Numbered from the stretch's first letter, positions 55,641 through 62,889 are shown. The stretch is DNA of 64,000 bases from a virus (IMGVR_UViG_3300008267_000014:23777-87776), one strand, 5' to 3'. Program-made: numbers and translations. The notes: a model not told the origin generated them from the letters alone.

Positions 55641-56249
55641 ATGTTTATTATAATGGATAATATTATAAAATACGGGGAGTTTAAACCCAACGGAAAACAA
55701 AGGAAAAAGAAACAAATAATATTAACCCATACCTCAAGAGGTATTAATGATTATTTAGTGGGTTTAAAATATCGTCATAATGGTGAATATGATAGAATAC
55801 CTAACTATGTAATATCCAGAGAAGGTAAAATTTTAAAATTATTATCTAACGTTGAATATAGTAATTTTTTTAATGATAAAAATGTTAATCGTAATTCGAT
55901 TATAATCTCATTGGAAAATTTAGGTTGGTTACATAAAGAACCGTTAAAAGGGTATTATGTTAACTGGATTGGTGATATTTATAATGGAGTGGTTTGTGAG
56001 AAGAAATGGAGGGATTATTATTTTTGGCAACCCTACCTTGAATCTCAGATAAACGCAACAGTTGATTTATGTAAACATTTATTCAATGAAATGTCAATTA
56101 AATCAAATGTCGTTGGGCATAACACTAAAATAAATGGTATTGAAAAATATGAAGGGTTGGTAACAAGAAGTAATTACGATGTTGATTATACTGATGTTAG
56201 TCCGGCTTTTAATTTTGATGAATTTTTAAAAAAAATAGAAAATGAATAA
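55641..56249 (+). CDS. N-acetylmuramoyl-L-alanine amidase-like protein (probable endolysin)
   Basis: A 202-residue protein resembling Amidase_2 (PGRP fold) enzymes that cut the bond between muramic acid and the stem peptide. Visible elements are a first zinc-ligand segment ILTHTSRG, a strand pair RIPNYVISREGKILKLL, the NRNSIIISLENLGWL segment (equivalent to 'NxxSIGIxLxN'), and a GHNTKING site with the second His. The third ligand region (TDVSPAFNFDEF) is less typical. The first ATG is at 55641; an ATG at 55653 is equally acceptable. The 8-bp overlap with the next gene fits the operon. No secretion signal is seen, so a holin or similar would be needed. Confidence 0.76.
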   Translation: MFIIMDNIIKYGEFKPNGKQRKKKQIILTHTSRGINDYLVGLKYRHNGEYDRIPNYVISREGKILKLLSNVEYSNFFNDKNVNRNSIIISLENLGWLHKEPLKGYYVNWIGDIYNGVVCEKKWRDYYFWQPYLESQINATVDLCKHLFNEMSIKSNVVGHNTKINGIEKYEGLVTRSNYDVDYTDVSPAFNFDEFLKKIENE

Positions 56250-56868
56250 TACACACGACGAAATAAAAAAACTACTAAAAGCATCTAAAAGTTTATTGGG
56301 TAATAAAAAACTAAATGAAGATGTTTTAAATATTAAAAGTAAATATGGTATCATTACTGAGGATGATGTTGAATCTGATAATATAACTAAAAAGTACGAT
56401 ATTGGTCAGGCAATTGAAGACGAAATCGAAGATGATGAATATGAAACAGCTGAAAAAGTTGACGATGAATCTGAAAGTAAAGACGATAAAAAACAAGCTT
56501 ATAGAATTTCCGGTGGTATTTTAGTATTACACGGTAAAGAACAAACAGATTTAGAGTTAACAACCGACGAAAAAATATCGTTCCAAGAAACAATGGAAGA
56601 ATTTGTTGAAGAAGTATCCGATATGGCGGATTTCAATAAATTAAATGTTTATCCAAAAAATGTTGAATGGTCAGGAAAAATAATTGATTTTGATATTGAT
56701 TTCTTTTTTTCAATCGGGGAAGAAAATGGGATTTATATTAATGGTAATATGATTAAAACTGACGAAAAATTCATTGAGATGGTTAATAAATTAAAAACTT
56801 ATTATGAAAAGTTTAAATCAAAATGGGCTAAAGTTTTAGCATCAAGAAAAAAAACTATTAAAGATTAA
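56242..56868 (+). CDS. Acidic hypothetical protein, possible virion-assembly protein
   Basis: A 208-residue protein of unknown family. The first 35 residues form a helix (HDEIKKLLKASKSLLGN), followed by a very acidic central region (about 45-85; DEIEDDEYETAEKVDDESES) and a folded C-terminal part (about 90-205) with beta strands and a final basic helix (YEKFKSKWAKVLASRKK). Overlap with the amidase by 8 bp and direct abutment (0 bp gap) to the next gene indicate translational coupling. A structural or scaffolding role would fit the pattern but nothing in the sequence proves it. Confidence 0.6.
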   Translation: MNNTHDEIKKLLKASKSLLGNKKLNEDVLNIKSKYGIITEDDVESDNITKKYDIGQAIEDEIEDDEYETAEKVDDESESKDDKKQAYRISGGILVLHGKEQTDLELTTDEKISFQETMEEFVEEVSDMADFNKLNVYPKNVEWSGKIIDFDIDFFFSIGEENGIYINGNMIKTDEKFIEMVNKLKTYYEKFKSKWAKVLASRKKTIKD

Positions 56869-57486
56869 ATGAAATTTAATTTAAATAAAATTGATTTTAA
56901 AACAATAACAATAATAATTCTTATTATTGTTATTTTGCTTTTAAGAATGTGTCAACCACATAATGATGATACCGGTAAACACATCAAAGTCGATGGGAAG
57001 ACATATCAAGTATTGAAACATACCGTTGACACAATATATGTCCCTGTAACTAAAACCGTATTTAAAAAGGGTGAAACTATTTTTAAAGAAAAAACTATAT
57101 ACGTCAATATACCTAATAAAATTGATACGTTAAGTATTATTAAAAATTATTATAGTCAGAATATCTATAAAGACACTTTAAAAATGGGAGATAGTTTAGG
57201 ATATGTTTCAATCGTTGATACTATTTTTAATAATAAGATAGAATCAAGGACTTGGGATTCACATATCAATAAAATGGTAATTAAAGAAACCACAATTGTT
57301 AAAGATTTACCTAAAATACGTCTTTATTTAGGAGGTAATATTTCAATTACCGATAAATATTTCATACATACATTGATACCGACCATTTTAATAAAAACTA
57401 AAAAAGAAAAAATATATTCAATAGGTGTTGGTATTGATACAAAACGAAATATTTATTATCAAGGTGGATTTTATTTAAAAATTTAA
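56869..57486 (+). CDS. Membrane-anchored protein, possible spanin-like or assembly factor
   Basis: A 205-residue protein with an N-terminal transmembrane helix (about residues 11-27; TITIIILIIVILLLRMC), then an extended soluble part with repeated Thr/Val/Lys-rich strands (TVDTIYVPVTKTVFKKG; IDTLSIIKNYY), ending in beta strands (PKIRLYLGGNISITD, then GVGIDTKRNIYYQGGFYLKI) reminiscent of a small beta domain. No lipobox is seen. Close to the amidase, it might connect the inner membrane with the outer envelope as i-spanins do, but its beta-rich ectodomain differs from the classical coiled-coil type. The start directly follows the previous stop codon. Confidence 0.6.
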   Translation: MKFNLNKIDFKTITIIILIIVILLLRMCQPHNDDTGKHIKVDGKTYQVLKHTVDTIYVPVTKTVFKKGETIFKEKTIYVNIPNKIDTLSIIKNYYSQNIYKDTLKMGDSLGYVSIVDTIFNNKIESRTWDSHINKMVIKETTIVKDLPKIRLYLGGNISITDKYFIHTLIPTILIKTKKEKIYSIGVGIDTKRNIYYQGGFYLKI

Positions 57487-57490
57487 TATT

Positions 57491-58018
57491 ATGTCAATAC
57501 AAACTCAAATAAAAGATAAATATAATCAAATGATGGCCGGAAATACGGATAGTAGTATGGAGAGCGTTATGGTTAATAATGAATTTACATCATCTTTAAG
57601 TGAAAATGATGGAGAATTAGAAGGTGAAAAAACTGAATCGACAGGAGCGTCAAGTGCCGGTGGATATAGTCAACCTTTATTTGGTGAAACTGAAGAAACA
57701 ACTAAAGTCGAAACTAAAGAGGCTACAGGAGCATCTTCATCAGGTTCATATGAAACAACTTCAGCATGGGCTAAATCTACAAGTAAAAAAGATTGGAAAG
57801 GTAAATCTAAAACACAAATACCTGGAGGTAAATTTGTCCAAGTAAAGGAAAAATGTAAAAAATTCCCGTACTGTAATCAAGGCGATATAAATGCTTTAAA
57901 AATATTCGAAAATGATTTATTAAAAAAAGTTATTACTAATGTTAGTAAAAAATTAAATATTAATGAATCGGTTATTAAGAATATAATAGCTTATGAGTAT
58001 AGAAACTTATTATCATAA
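57491..58018 (+). CDS. Hypothetical structural/assembly protein
   Basis: A 175-residue protein with a Ser/Gly/Thr/Glu-rich disordered N-terminal half that repeats a motif: ESTGASSAGGYSQPLFGE and KEATGASSSGSYETTSAW. The second half contains a conserved-looking core (QIPGGKFVQVKEKCKKFPYC) and a C-terminal helical region (DINALKIFENDLLKKVITN). Low complexity next to a compact core is common in scaffold, core or capsid-decoration proteins. It lies 5 bp after the membrane-anchored gene and precedes another late motif. I do not recognise the family. Confidence 0.6.
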   Translation: MSIQTQIKDKYNQMMAGNTDSSMESVMVNNEFTSSLSENDGELEGEKTESTGASSAGGYSQPLFGETEETTKVETKEATGASSSGSYETTSAWAKSTSKKDWKGKSKTQIPGGKFVQVKEKCKKFPYCNQGDINALKIFENDLLKKVITNVSKKLNINESVIKNIIAYEYRNLLS

Positions 58019-58041
58019 TATAACAAATAAAAAAAAATAAA

Positions 58042-58049
58042 TATTTATT
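58042..58049 (+). promoter_or_regulatory. TATTTATT putative late promoter element
   Basis: TATTTATT followed by AAGAAACA lies 13 bp before the gene at 58063, in a 44-bp gap. Confidence 0.48.
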
Positions 58050-58062
58050 AAGAAACAACATA

Positions 58063-59391
58063 ATGGAAAAAAAATATAAAAATGTAAAAAGTTTAGTTAA
58101 TAAAGCATTAACTGAGACTTTAGAAGAAAGAACCAATCATATTTTAAATAAACTTATCCAAAATCCTGGTGATTTTATTGAAGTTGATGACGATGGTGAT
58201 GATTATGGTGATGATGAAATCGAAGAAATTAACGAATATGGTGAAGAGTGTAATGAATGTGGTGATAAAATGATGTATGAGTTTGAAGAAGAAGATTTAA
58301 ATCCTGAAAATGAATTTGATTATACTATGGAAGAAGTTTCTGATAGTGGTACAAATGTTGAAGGTTGTAAAAATGTTGAAGCGGTTATCAAATCTAAAGG
58401 TGGCGATGCTGACGAATTAGATTTAGAATTACTTGACAGATACAATTGTAAAAGTTTAAATGAATCGTTAAAAGGTGGTCAAAAAAAATTGGACAAAAAT
58501 AAAGATGGTAAGATATCAGGTAAGGATTTTGAAATCATGAGAAAAGAAAAAAATGTTTGTCCTGAATGTGGTATGAAAAATTGTGAATGTGACCATAAAA
58601 AATCGGAAACTAAAGAATCTGATGAAAAATTCATACAAAGGGCTTCTAAATCTATGGAGAAAAAAGGTACTAAAGGTAAGTTTGGTAAAAATATTAAAGG
58701 TTATAAAGGTGCTGAACATAAGGAATCTGTTAAATTAACTGAATCGGAATTAATTGATTTAATTGAATCTATCGTTAAAGAAGAAAAATTACAAAACATT
58801 GGTGGTAAACCAAAAGGGTTGGCTGCTTATGAAAAGGCACATAAAGGTTCAGGTGATGAAAATGAAAAAAACATTAAATCTGTTACTAAAAAAATGAGTG
58901 ATTATTTGAAGGACGGTTCTAAAGGTGATTATTCAATGAATCCTAAAATGTTCCCTAAAGGAAACGGTGAGTTAGAAAAGATGTCTACTAAAGCTTATAG
59001 AATGTCAGAAAAAGGAAAAGAATTTATTGATGATTTTATGAGACCTGGTATGGAAAATCTTGATTATGATGAGATTCATCCTAATGAAGAATGGGTATCA
59101 GATAATATCGAAGGTTCATCTAAAACAGGTAATAATCCAAAATGGGCTAACGCTGAAGAAACTGAATTAGGTGAAAAAATAAATAAGAAACGTAAAGAAA
59201 ATAAGTTAGCTAAAGCTAAACGAATGGCTTATAATAAATCGGCACAACCTGTTGTTACTGATAAAGTAGGTGATGAGGATGGTAAAGGTGTTGATATAAA
59301 ACTTGAGTCTGTTAAGAAAGAAGAAAAAGTTTTAAATGAAGAATTTAATAAAATTCAACGTTTAATGAACTACAATAGAAAAACACAATAA
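58063..59391 (+). CDS. Hypothetical structural/assembly protein with EF-hand-like loop and CxxC pairs
   Basis: A 442-residue, highly charged protein of unknown family. The N-terminus is helical (VKSLVNKALTETLEERTNHI). An acidic stretch at about 41-60 (VDDDGDDYGDD) is followed by CNECGD (63-68). A textbook EF-hand loop lies at 144-155 (DKNKDGKISGKD), then CPECGMKNCEC at 166-176. Helical motifs such as LTESELIDLIESIVKEEK recur in phage scaffold-like proteins. It ends in a short conserved-looking tail (EEFNKIQRLMNYNRK). The EF loop suggests calcium binding, though there is only one. It has its own putative late promoter and a terminator after it. Confidence 0.62.
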   Translation: MEKKYKNVKSLVNKALTETLEERTNHILNKLIQNPGDFIEVDDDGDDYGDDEIEEINEYGEECNECGDKMMYEFEEEDLNPENEFDYTMEEVSDSGTNVEGCKNVEAVIKSKGGDADELDLELLDRYNCKSLNESLKGGQKKLDKNKDGKISGKDFEIMRKEKNVCPECGMKNCECDHKKSETKESDEKFIQRASKSMEKKGTKGKFGKNIKGYKGAEHKESVKLTESELIDLIESIVKEEKLQNIGGKPKGLAAYEKAHKGSGDENEKNIKSVTKKMSDYLKDGSKGDYSMNPKMFPKGNGELEKMSTKAYRMSEKGKEFIDDFMRPGMENLDYDEIHPNEEWVSDNIEGSSKTGNNPKWANAEETELGEKINKKRKENKLAKAKRMAYNKSAQPVVTDKVGDEDGKGVDIKLESVKKEEKVLNEEFNKIQRLMNYNRKTQ

Positions 59392-59418
59392 TTTACTTTA
59401 TTTAAAAAGAATCATATA

Positions 59419-59453
59419 ATTCTCCATAGACACTATCTATGGAGAATTTTTTT
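59419..59453 (+). terminator. Terminator hairpin that contains the next gene's start codon
   Basis: An 11-bp perfect stem (ATTCTCCATAG, 59419-59429; CTATGGAGAAT, 59437-59447) with a 7-nt loop is followed by TTTTTT. The ATG of the gene at 59439 lies inside the 3' arm, so hairpin formation would hide the start codon. Confidence 0.82.
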
Positions 59454-59906
59454 AATTATATAACAAAACCATTGTCACCCGAAGATGTTGACGTTTGGTT
59501 TAGAAGTAATAATATTATTACTGAAAAATTAACGTTATTTTATGATTTCTCATATTCATTGAATATGTTAATATTAAAAACGTATTTAGGTGAAACAACC
59601 ACGTCTAACGTAACCAAAATCCAATTAACCGATAATGATAATGATAAACATTTTGAATGGTGTTGGAATAAAACAATCGATAATTTTAAAAAGGAAAATA
59701 TAACCTTTAATTACAAAGGAGAACATTACGAGTACTTTAAATCCTTTTTTGATGAAACTTTCTATAAACAGAAAGAAGACGATATTAGGTATTCCATCAA
59801 AGAATTTTTAGATGATTTATTTAACACTAAAAAACCTTTTACTAAATCTGATTTAGATATGGTTTCATCGATTTATAAAGTGTTGGAGAAAAATATGGAC
59901 GAATAA
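59439..59906 (+). CDS. Hypothetical protein, start codon inside a terminator hairpin
   Basis: A 155-residue protein of unknown family, probably a compact fold (SPEDVDVWFRSNNIITEKL; an FDETFYKQKEDDIRYSIKEF helix). The ATG at 59439 lies in the stem of the terminator after the previous gene. The protein seems to begin at or near this codon (MENFFNYITKPLSPED), because the next in-frame ATG would remove more than 40 residues that look folded. Either the gene is repressed by the structure or it is transcribed through the hairpin by read-through. It is followed by a 77-bp gap. Confidence 0.65.
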   Translation: MENFFNYITKPLSPEDVDVWFRSNNIITEKLTLFYDFSYSLNMLILKTYLGETTTSNVTKIQLTDNDNDKHFEWCWNKTIDNFKKENITFNYKGEHYEYFKSFFDETFYKQKEDDIRYSIKEFLDDLFNTKKPFTKSDLDMVSSIYKVLEKNMDE

Positions 59907-59983
59907 AATTAAATGATTGTATTTACATTGGAATTAAAAAAATTAACTTATATAGTGTAATAAATAATAAAACAATAAAATAA

Positions 59984-60166
59984 ATGGAAACATTAGAACA
60001 AATCAAAACATTGACTGAAGAATTATCTGTTGATACTTTAAAGTTTTTTAAAGGTAATAAAAGTGCCGGTACTAGAGCTAGACAGTCAGCTCAACAATTA
60101 AAGGCGTTATTACAACAACTTAGATTAGAAATTCTTGACGAAAGAAAAAAAGAAGAAACTGAATAA
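59984..60166 (+). CDS. Hc1 histone H1-like small nucleoid protein
   Basis: A 60-residue protein that resembles the Hc1-type histone H1-like family found in Bacteroidetes: an N-terminal helix (LEQIKTLTEELSVDTLKFF), the signature segment GNKSAGTRARQSAQQLKALL, and a final helix (QQLRLEILDERKKEE). Family members are small DNA-binding or nucleoid-associated proteins. Here it could compact phage or host DNA or influence transcription. The gene is followed by a one-base overlap (TAATG) with a small membrane-protein gene. Its A/T-rich leader holds a weak promoter-like pair, TTG near 59929 and TATAGTGT 20 bp later. Confidence 0.8.
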   Translation: METLEQIKTLTEELSVDTLKFFKGNKSAGTRARQSAQQLKALLQQLRLEILDERKKEETE

Positions 60167-60354
60167 TGAATAATATTGATACAATATATCTTTTTTTATT
60201 TATATTATCAGTTCTAACTGTTATTAGAACAGTTTTTAGAATAATTAGTTCCCTACTAGATAAAGAACCCCAAAGGTTGTATTTTAGTAGTAGGGAACTT
60301 TTATTGATTGGAATATCAATATCGTACATTTTAACATTTTTAATAAAACACTAA
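60166..60354 (+). CDS. Small two-helix membrane protein
   Basis: A 62-residue protein with two hydrophobic helices (about 5-28 and 45-60) joined by a short loop (DKEPQRLYFSSREL). Its start overlaps the stop of the Hc1-like gene (TAATG), suggesting coupled translation. A 12-bp inverted repeat lies inside the coding sequence (60247-60258 and 60288-60299). A small holin-like or membrane-modifying role is possible. The high hydrophobicity argues for a real protein rather than a chance frame, but the internal palindrome deserves caution. Confidence 0.55.
   Translation: MNNIDTIYLFLFILSVLTVIRTVFRIISSLLDKEPQRLYFSSRELLLIGISISYILTFLIKH
60247..60299. repeat. 12-bp inverted repeat inside a small coding gene
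   Basis: AGTTCCCTACTA (60247-60258) and TAGTAGGGAACT (60288-60299) are perfectly complementary with a 29-nt spacer that itself contains a nested AACC/GGTT pairing. TTTTATTG follows on the + strand. It could form a strong hairpin in the mRNA. Confidence 0.8.
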
Positions 60355-60356
60355 TT

Positions 60357-60788
60357 ATGAGCTTATATAAAGAATTTTCAACGTTATTACCTTATTTACA
60401 ATCAATAAGAAAACTTAAAAACTATCTTAGTTTTGATGTTAGTATTCCTGTTAGTTGGAAGCTACCTAAAAAATACGTTGATGAAGAAAAAGTTATGGAA
60501 CAACAATCAAAAGTAACTACTGAAAGGTTAATCTCGTTTGTTTCTGAAATTAATGAAGATGCTGTTGAAAAAACAAGTAATGATATTTTAAGTATCATTA
60601 AATATAATTTGGACAGGGAAGAAAAAGAAAAATTATTTCAGGATAAAGTTAGTGAATTAAAAGTTATTTTTGAAAAACAAACATTGAGAAAGTTAAAAAC
60701 TTTGTCATTTGAAATAAAGAATGAAAAAATCGAATTAGAAGATGGAGAAGAAGAACTTAGACCTTCAACTGAAATGGTTGGAGAGTGA
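60357..60788 (+). CDS. Hypothetical helical protein
   Basis: A 143-residue protein of unknown family. The start is 2 bp after the previous stop. Sequence features are an N-terminal region LLPYLQSIRKLKNYLSFDVS, a short linker (VPVSWKLPKKY-like), then mainly charged helices (ERLISFVSEINEDAVEKTSN; DREEKEKLFQDKVSELKVIF) and a Glu-rich end. No cysteine, signal or catalytic motif. It overlaps the next gene by 47 bp, and the following genes overlap in turn, so they form a compact set of small proteins that may act together. Confidence 0.62.
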   Translation: MSLYKEFSTLLPYLQSIRKLKNYLSFDVSIPVSWKLPKKYVDEEKVMEQQSKVTTERLISFVSEINEDAVEKTSNDILSIIKYNLDREEKEKLFQDKVSELKVIFEKQTLRKLKTLSFEIKNEKIELEDGEEELRPSTEMVGE

Positions 60789-60933
60789 AAAACAAAAAGA
60801 TTTAACCGAATTAAATAACGATAAATTAAAAATAATTAATGAAATTAAATCGGTTAATAAAGAACTAATTATACCAAAAAAAGAAGAGAAATTAAGTGTA
60901 TGGAAAAAAATCACAAGAGTATTGATGGGATAA
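60742..60933 (+). CDS. Small charged hypothetical protein overlapping both neighbours
   Basis: A 63-residue protein, rich in Lys, Glu and Leu (LQLKWLESEKQKDLTELNND; a SVNKELIIPKKEEKL segment). The start at 60742 lies within the previous gene, in another frame, and the end overlaps the next gene by 34 bp. A mainly helical charged protein fits. The double overlap makes the start uncertain; the alternative is a shorter frame. Function unknown. Confidence 0.5.
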   Translation: MEKKNLDLQLKWLESEKQKDLTELNNDKLKIINEIKSVNKELIIPKKEEKLSVWKKITRVLMG

Positions 60934-61163
60934 TCGAAAAACTAGCGTTAATAGTTGAAGCTAGTGAGAATTTATTCCCTGATGGAAAGATGGCGGTTGT
61001 TTTTCAGTTGAATGATGAAGACTTCAAAAAAGTACAAAAAAATTTTAGAGATATAGATAAGAGTCATACTAAATTCAAAATAGACATATCCGGTACTGAA
61101 TTCATTTTTTTACAGGAAACGTCGTTGAATGACGAAAAAGATAAGATTTTGGATAACCATTAA
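60900..61163 (+). CDS. Small hypothetical protein
   Basis: An 87-residue protein with an N-terminal helix (SIDGIIEKLALIVEASENLF) and strands such as KMAVVFQLNDEDFKK and TKFKIDISGTEFIFLQET, a plausible small alpha/beta fold. It overlaps the previous gene by 34 bp and, at its 3' end, the convergent - strand gene by 62 bp. No homologue is recognised, and no motif suggests a function. Confidence 0.6.
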   Translation: MEKNHKSIDGIIEKLALIVEASENLFPDGKMAVVFQLNDEDFKKVQKNFRDIDKSHTKFKIDISGTEFIFLQETSLNDEKDKILDNH

Positions 61164-61749
61164 TAGATAATAAATGATATAATGATTTTCTTTGAGCTGT
61201 CGATATATCTTTAACAAACATACAATCAGTTCTTTTTTGAGAAATAAACAAATTGGTTAAACTATCTAAAAATCGGTATGAATCATTTTCTGTTTTAAAT
61301 GTAAATAAATTAATATTATCATCGTTTTGAAGTATGATTTTATTATTTAAACTTGATAACATTTTTAACCCCGGTTTAGATAAATAATTTAAGATAAACT
61401 CATTTGAGTTTATCTTTTTTTTTGTGGTATAATCAACAAAAAATTCATCTATTTTGTATGATGATAATTTTTTAACATTAAAGCCATCGAAATCCAAATC
61501 TACTTTAAGTTGACGACCAAATTCGTCTTTAGTATAATAACGTTCACTATTAGAATTAGTTCGTTCTATTAATAATAACTCATAATCGGATTCTGAACCA
61601 TTTTCAAATCGTTTTTCGAAAATAACATTATTACTTTCATTAACTAATGATTGATAAAATTCATCAGCATTTTTTAATGTCTTAAATTTATTGATTATTT
61701 TCTTTTTTACTTTATTCTTAAATAAAACTACTATATAGTTATAATCCAT
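61102..61749 (-). CDS. Hypothetical protein on the opposite strand
   Basis: A 215-residue protein of unknown family. It contains two similar-looking beta-helix units (IVVLFKNKVKKKIINKFKTL; INLFTFKTENDSYRFLDSL), a charged middle with a TKDEFGRQLKVDLDFDGF strand and a basic C-terminus (YPKSYLFRHSTTFPVKK). Its 3' end overlaps the + strand gene by 62 bp. It starts beside a TATTTATT motif on the - strand and diverges from the DnaJ gene. Its placement between early-type genes makes a role in host takeover or regulation possible, but there is no direct evidence. Confidence 0.65.
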   Translation of the reverse strand: MDYNYIVVLFKNKVKKKIINKFKTLKNADEFYQSLVNESNNVIFEKRFENGSESDYELLLIERTNSNSERYYTKDEFGRQLKVDLDFDGFNVKKLSSYKIDEFFVDYTTKKKINSNEFILNYLSKPGLKMLSSLNNKIILQNDDNINLFTFKTENDSYRFLDSLTNLFISQKRTDCMFVKDISTAQRKSLYHLLSINGYPKSYLFRHSTTFPVKK

Positions 61750-61767
61750 AATTAATAATTAATTTTA

Positions 61768-61775
61768 AATAAATA
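61768..61775 (-). promoter_or_regulatory. TATTTATT putative late-type promoter element (- strand)
   Basis: On the - strand TATTTATT (with TTA before and TAAAATT after) lies 18 bp upstream of the start at 61749, in the 33-bp divergent gap before the DnaJ gene. The same A/T-rich run could also serve the + direction. Confidence 0.4.
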
Positions 61776-61782
61776 TAAGTAA

Positions 61783-62700
61783 ATGAATACTGAAGATTAT
61801 TACAAGGTATTGGGTGTTGAAGAAAATTCCACACAAGATGAAATAAAGAAGGCGTATCGTAAACTAGCCGTTCAGTATCATCCTGATAAAGGAGGTTCTG
61901 AAGATAAATTTAAAGAAATATCTGAAGCCTATGATACATTAGGTGATGAAGAGAAAAGAAATAAGTATGATAATCAAAGGCGAAACCCATTCGGAAATTT
62001 TGGTGGGGGTGGTTTTAACCCTTTTGATGATTTCTTTAGTGGTATTAGAAATGAGACTGCTAGACGAGGTGTCCCTGATAAAGTGATAGATGTTGATATA
62101 ACTGTTACTGAATCGTATAATGGTAGTGAGAAGACCGTTACCTACCAACAAAAACATATGTGTGTTCCATGTAATGGTCAAGGTGGTGAAAAAAACACAT
62201 GTAATGCTTGTCATGGCCATGGTGTTATAACCCAACAAATAGGTACTGGTTTATTTGTTCAAATTTTAAGAACAACATGTAATCAATGTAATGGTAAAGG
62301 GTTTAAATATACTAAAGTATGTAATTCTTGTAATGGTAATACAACCCAAAGTAAAAACGAAACTATTACATTTAAATTACCTCACGGTATTGATGAAGGA
62401 CAGTTTTTAAAGATTCAAGGTAAAGGGGATTATTCTAACGGTATGTATGGTAATTTAGTTATACGTGTTAGATTAAATAACAGTGATGATTTTGAAAAAT
62501 ATAATGACGATTTAATATATAATTATTATTTTGACTTAGAAGGTCTTAATAAAGAATTTATCGAAATCCCACACCCTAAAGGGAAAATCTCGGTTAAAAT
62601 GCCAAATGAATTTGATACTACAAAACCATTAAGAGTAAAATCGAAAGGGTTTAATATGGGTGATTTGTTTGTTAAATTACATGTAAAATTCACACGTTAG
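61783..62700 (+). CDS. dnaJ: DnaJ (Hsp40) co-chaperone
   Basis: A 305-residue type I DnaJ. The J domain (residues 5-67) begins [20 protein letters not shown] and carries HPD at 33-35, the motif that stimulates DnaK ATPase. A Gly/Phe-rich linker ([18 protein letters not shown]) follows. The zinc domain has four CxxC pairs (127-130, 140-143, 166-169, 180-183), and a C-terminal substrate-binding region has the [19 protein letters not shown] signature. It is somewhat shorter than E. coli DnaJ (376 residues) but has all domains. No dnaK is in the window, so it probably works with the host DnaK to fold virion proteins or remodel replication complexes. It converges on a - strand gene with no gap. 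Confidence 0.95.
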   Translation: MNTEDYYKVLGVEENSTQDEIKKAYRKLAVQYHPDKGGSEDKFKEISEAYDTLGDEEKRNKYDNQRRNPFGNFGGGGFNPFDDFFSGIRNETARRGVPDKVIDVDITVTESYNGSEKTVTYQQKHMCVPCNGQGGEKNTCNACHGHGVITQQIGTGLFVQILRTTCNQCNGKGFKYTKVCNSCNGNTTQSKNETITFKLPHGIDEGQFLKIQGKGDYSNGMYGNLVIRVRLNNSDDFEKYNDDLIYNYYFDLEGLNKEFIEIPHPKGKISVKMPNEFDTTKPLRVKSKGFNMGDLFVKLHVKFTR

Positions 62701-62713
62701 TTAACGTGTGAAT
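62688..62713. terminator. Palindrome covering both stop codons of convergent genes
   Basis: ATTCACACGTTA (62688-62699) and TAACGTGTGAAT (62702-62713) are complementary with a two-base centre. The stop codons of the + and - genes (62698-62700 and 62701-62703) lie inside. There is no long T run, so a terminator is likely but not proven. Confidence 0.55.
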
Positions 62714-62889
62714 AATGTAATTAAGTTATTAAATAATTTAACTGTTCCATACATAGAACTGGCTAATATGTAAACACTAATCGTAATCATAAGAATATGT
62801 TTAGAATTTAATCCTTTTTTTGATTTACATGAATTACATGGTTTACTAGGGGTTTCATTTATTATTTCTGCAAATTCGATATTTTCCAT
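62701..62889 (-). CDS. Small membrane protein with CxxC
   Basis: A 62-residue protein with a soluble N-terminus containing CNSCKS (about residues 18-23) and a hydrophobic segment (about 32-52; ILMITISVYILASSMYG), then a short tail (VKLFNNLITLFTR). A redox or metal site near a membrane anchor could be envisaged, but no family is recognised. Its stop codon is directly adjacent to that of DnaJ. Its start lies in an A/T-rich intergenic region with a TATATTTG element for the opposite direction. Confidence 0.6.
   Translation of the reverse strand: MENIEFAEIINETPSKPCNSCKSKKGLNSKHILMITISVYILASSMYGTVKLFNNLITLFTR

Noticed and set aside
59929-59960. TTG / TATAGTGT pair before the Hc1-like gene as a strong promoter
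   Set aside because: The -7 element deviates at several of the conserved positions; it is recorded only as weak in the gene entry.
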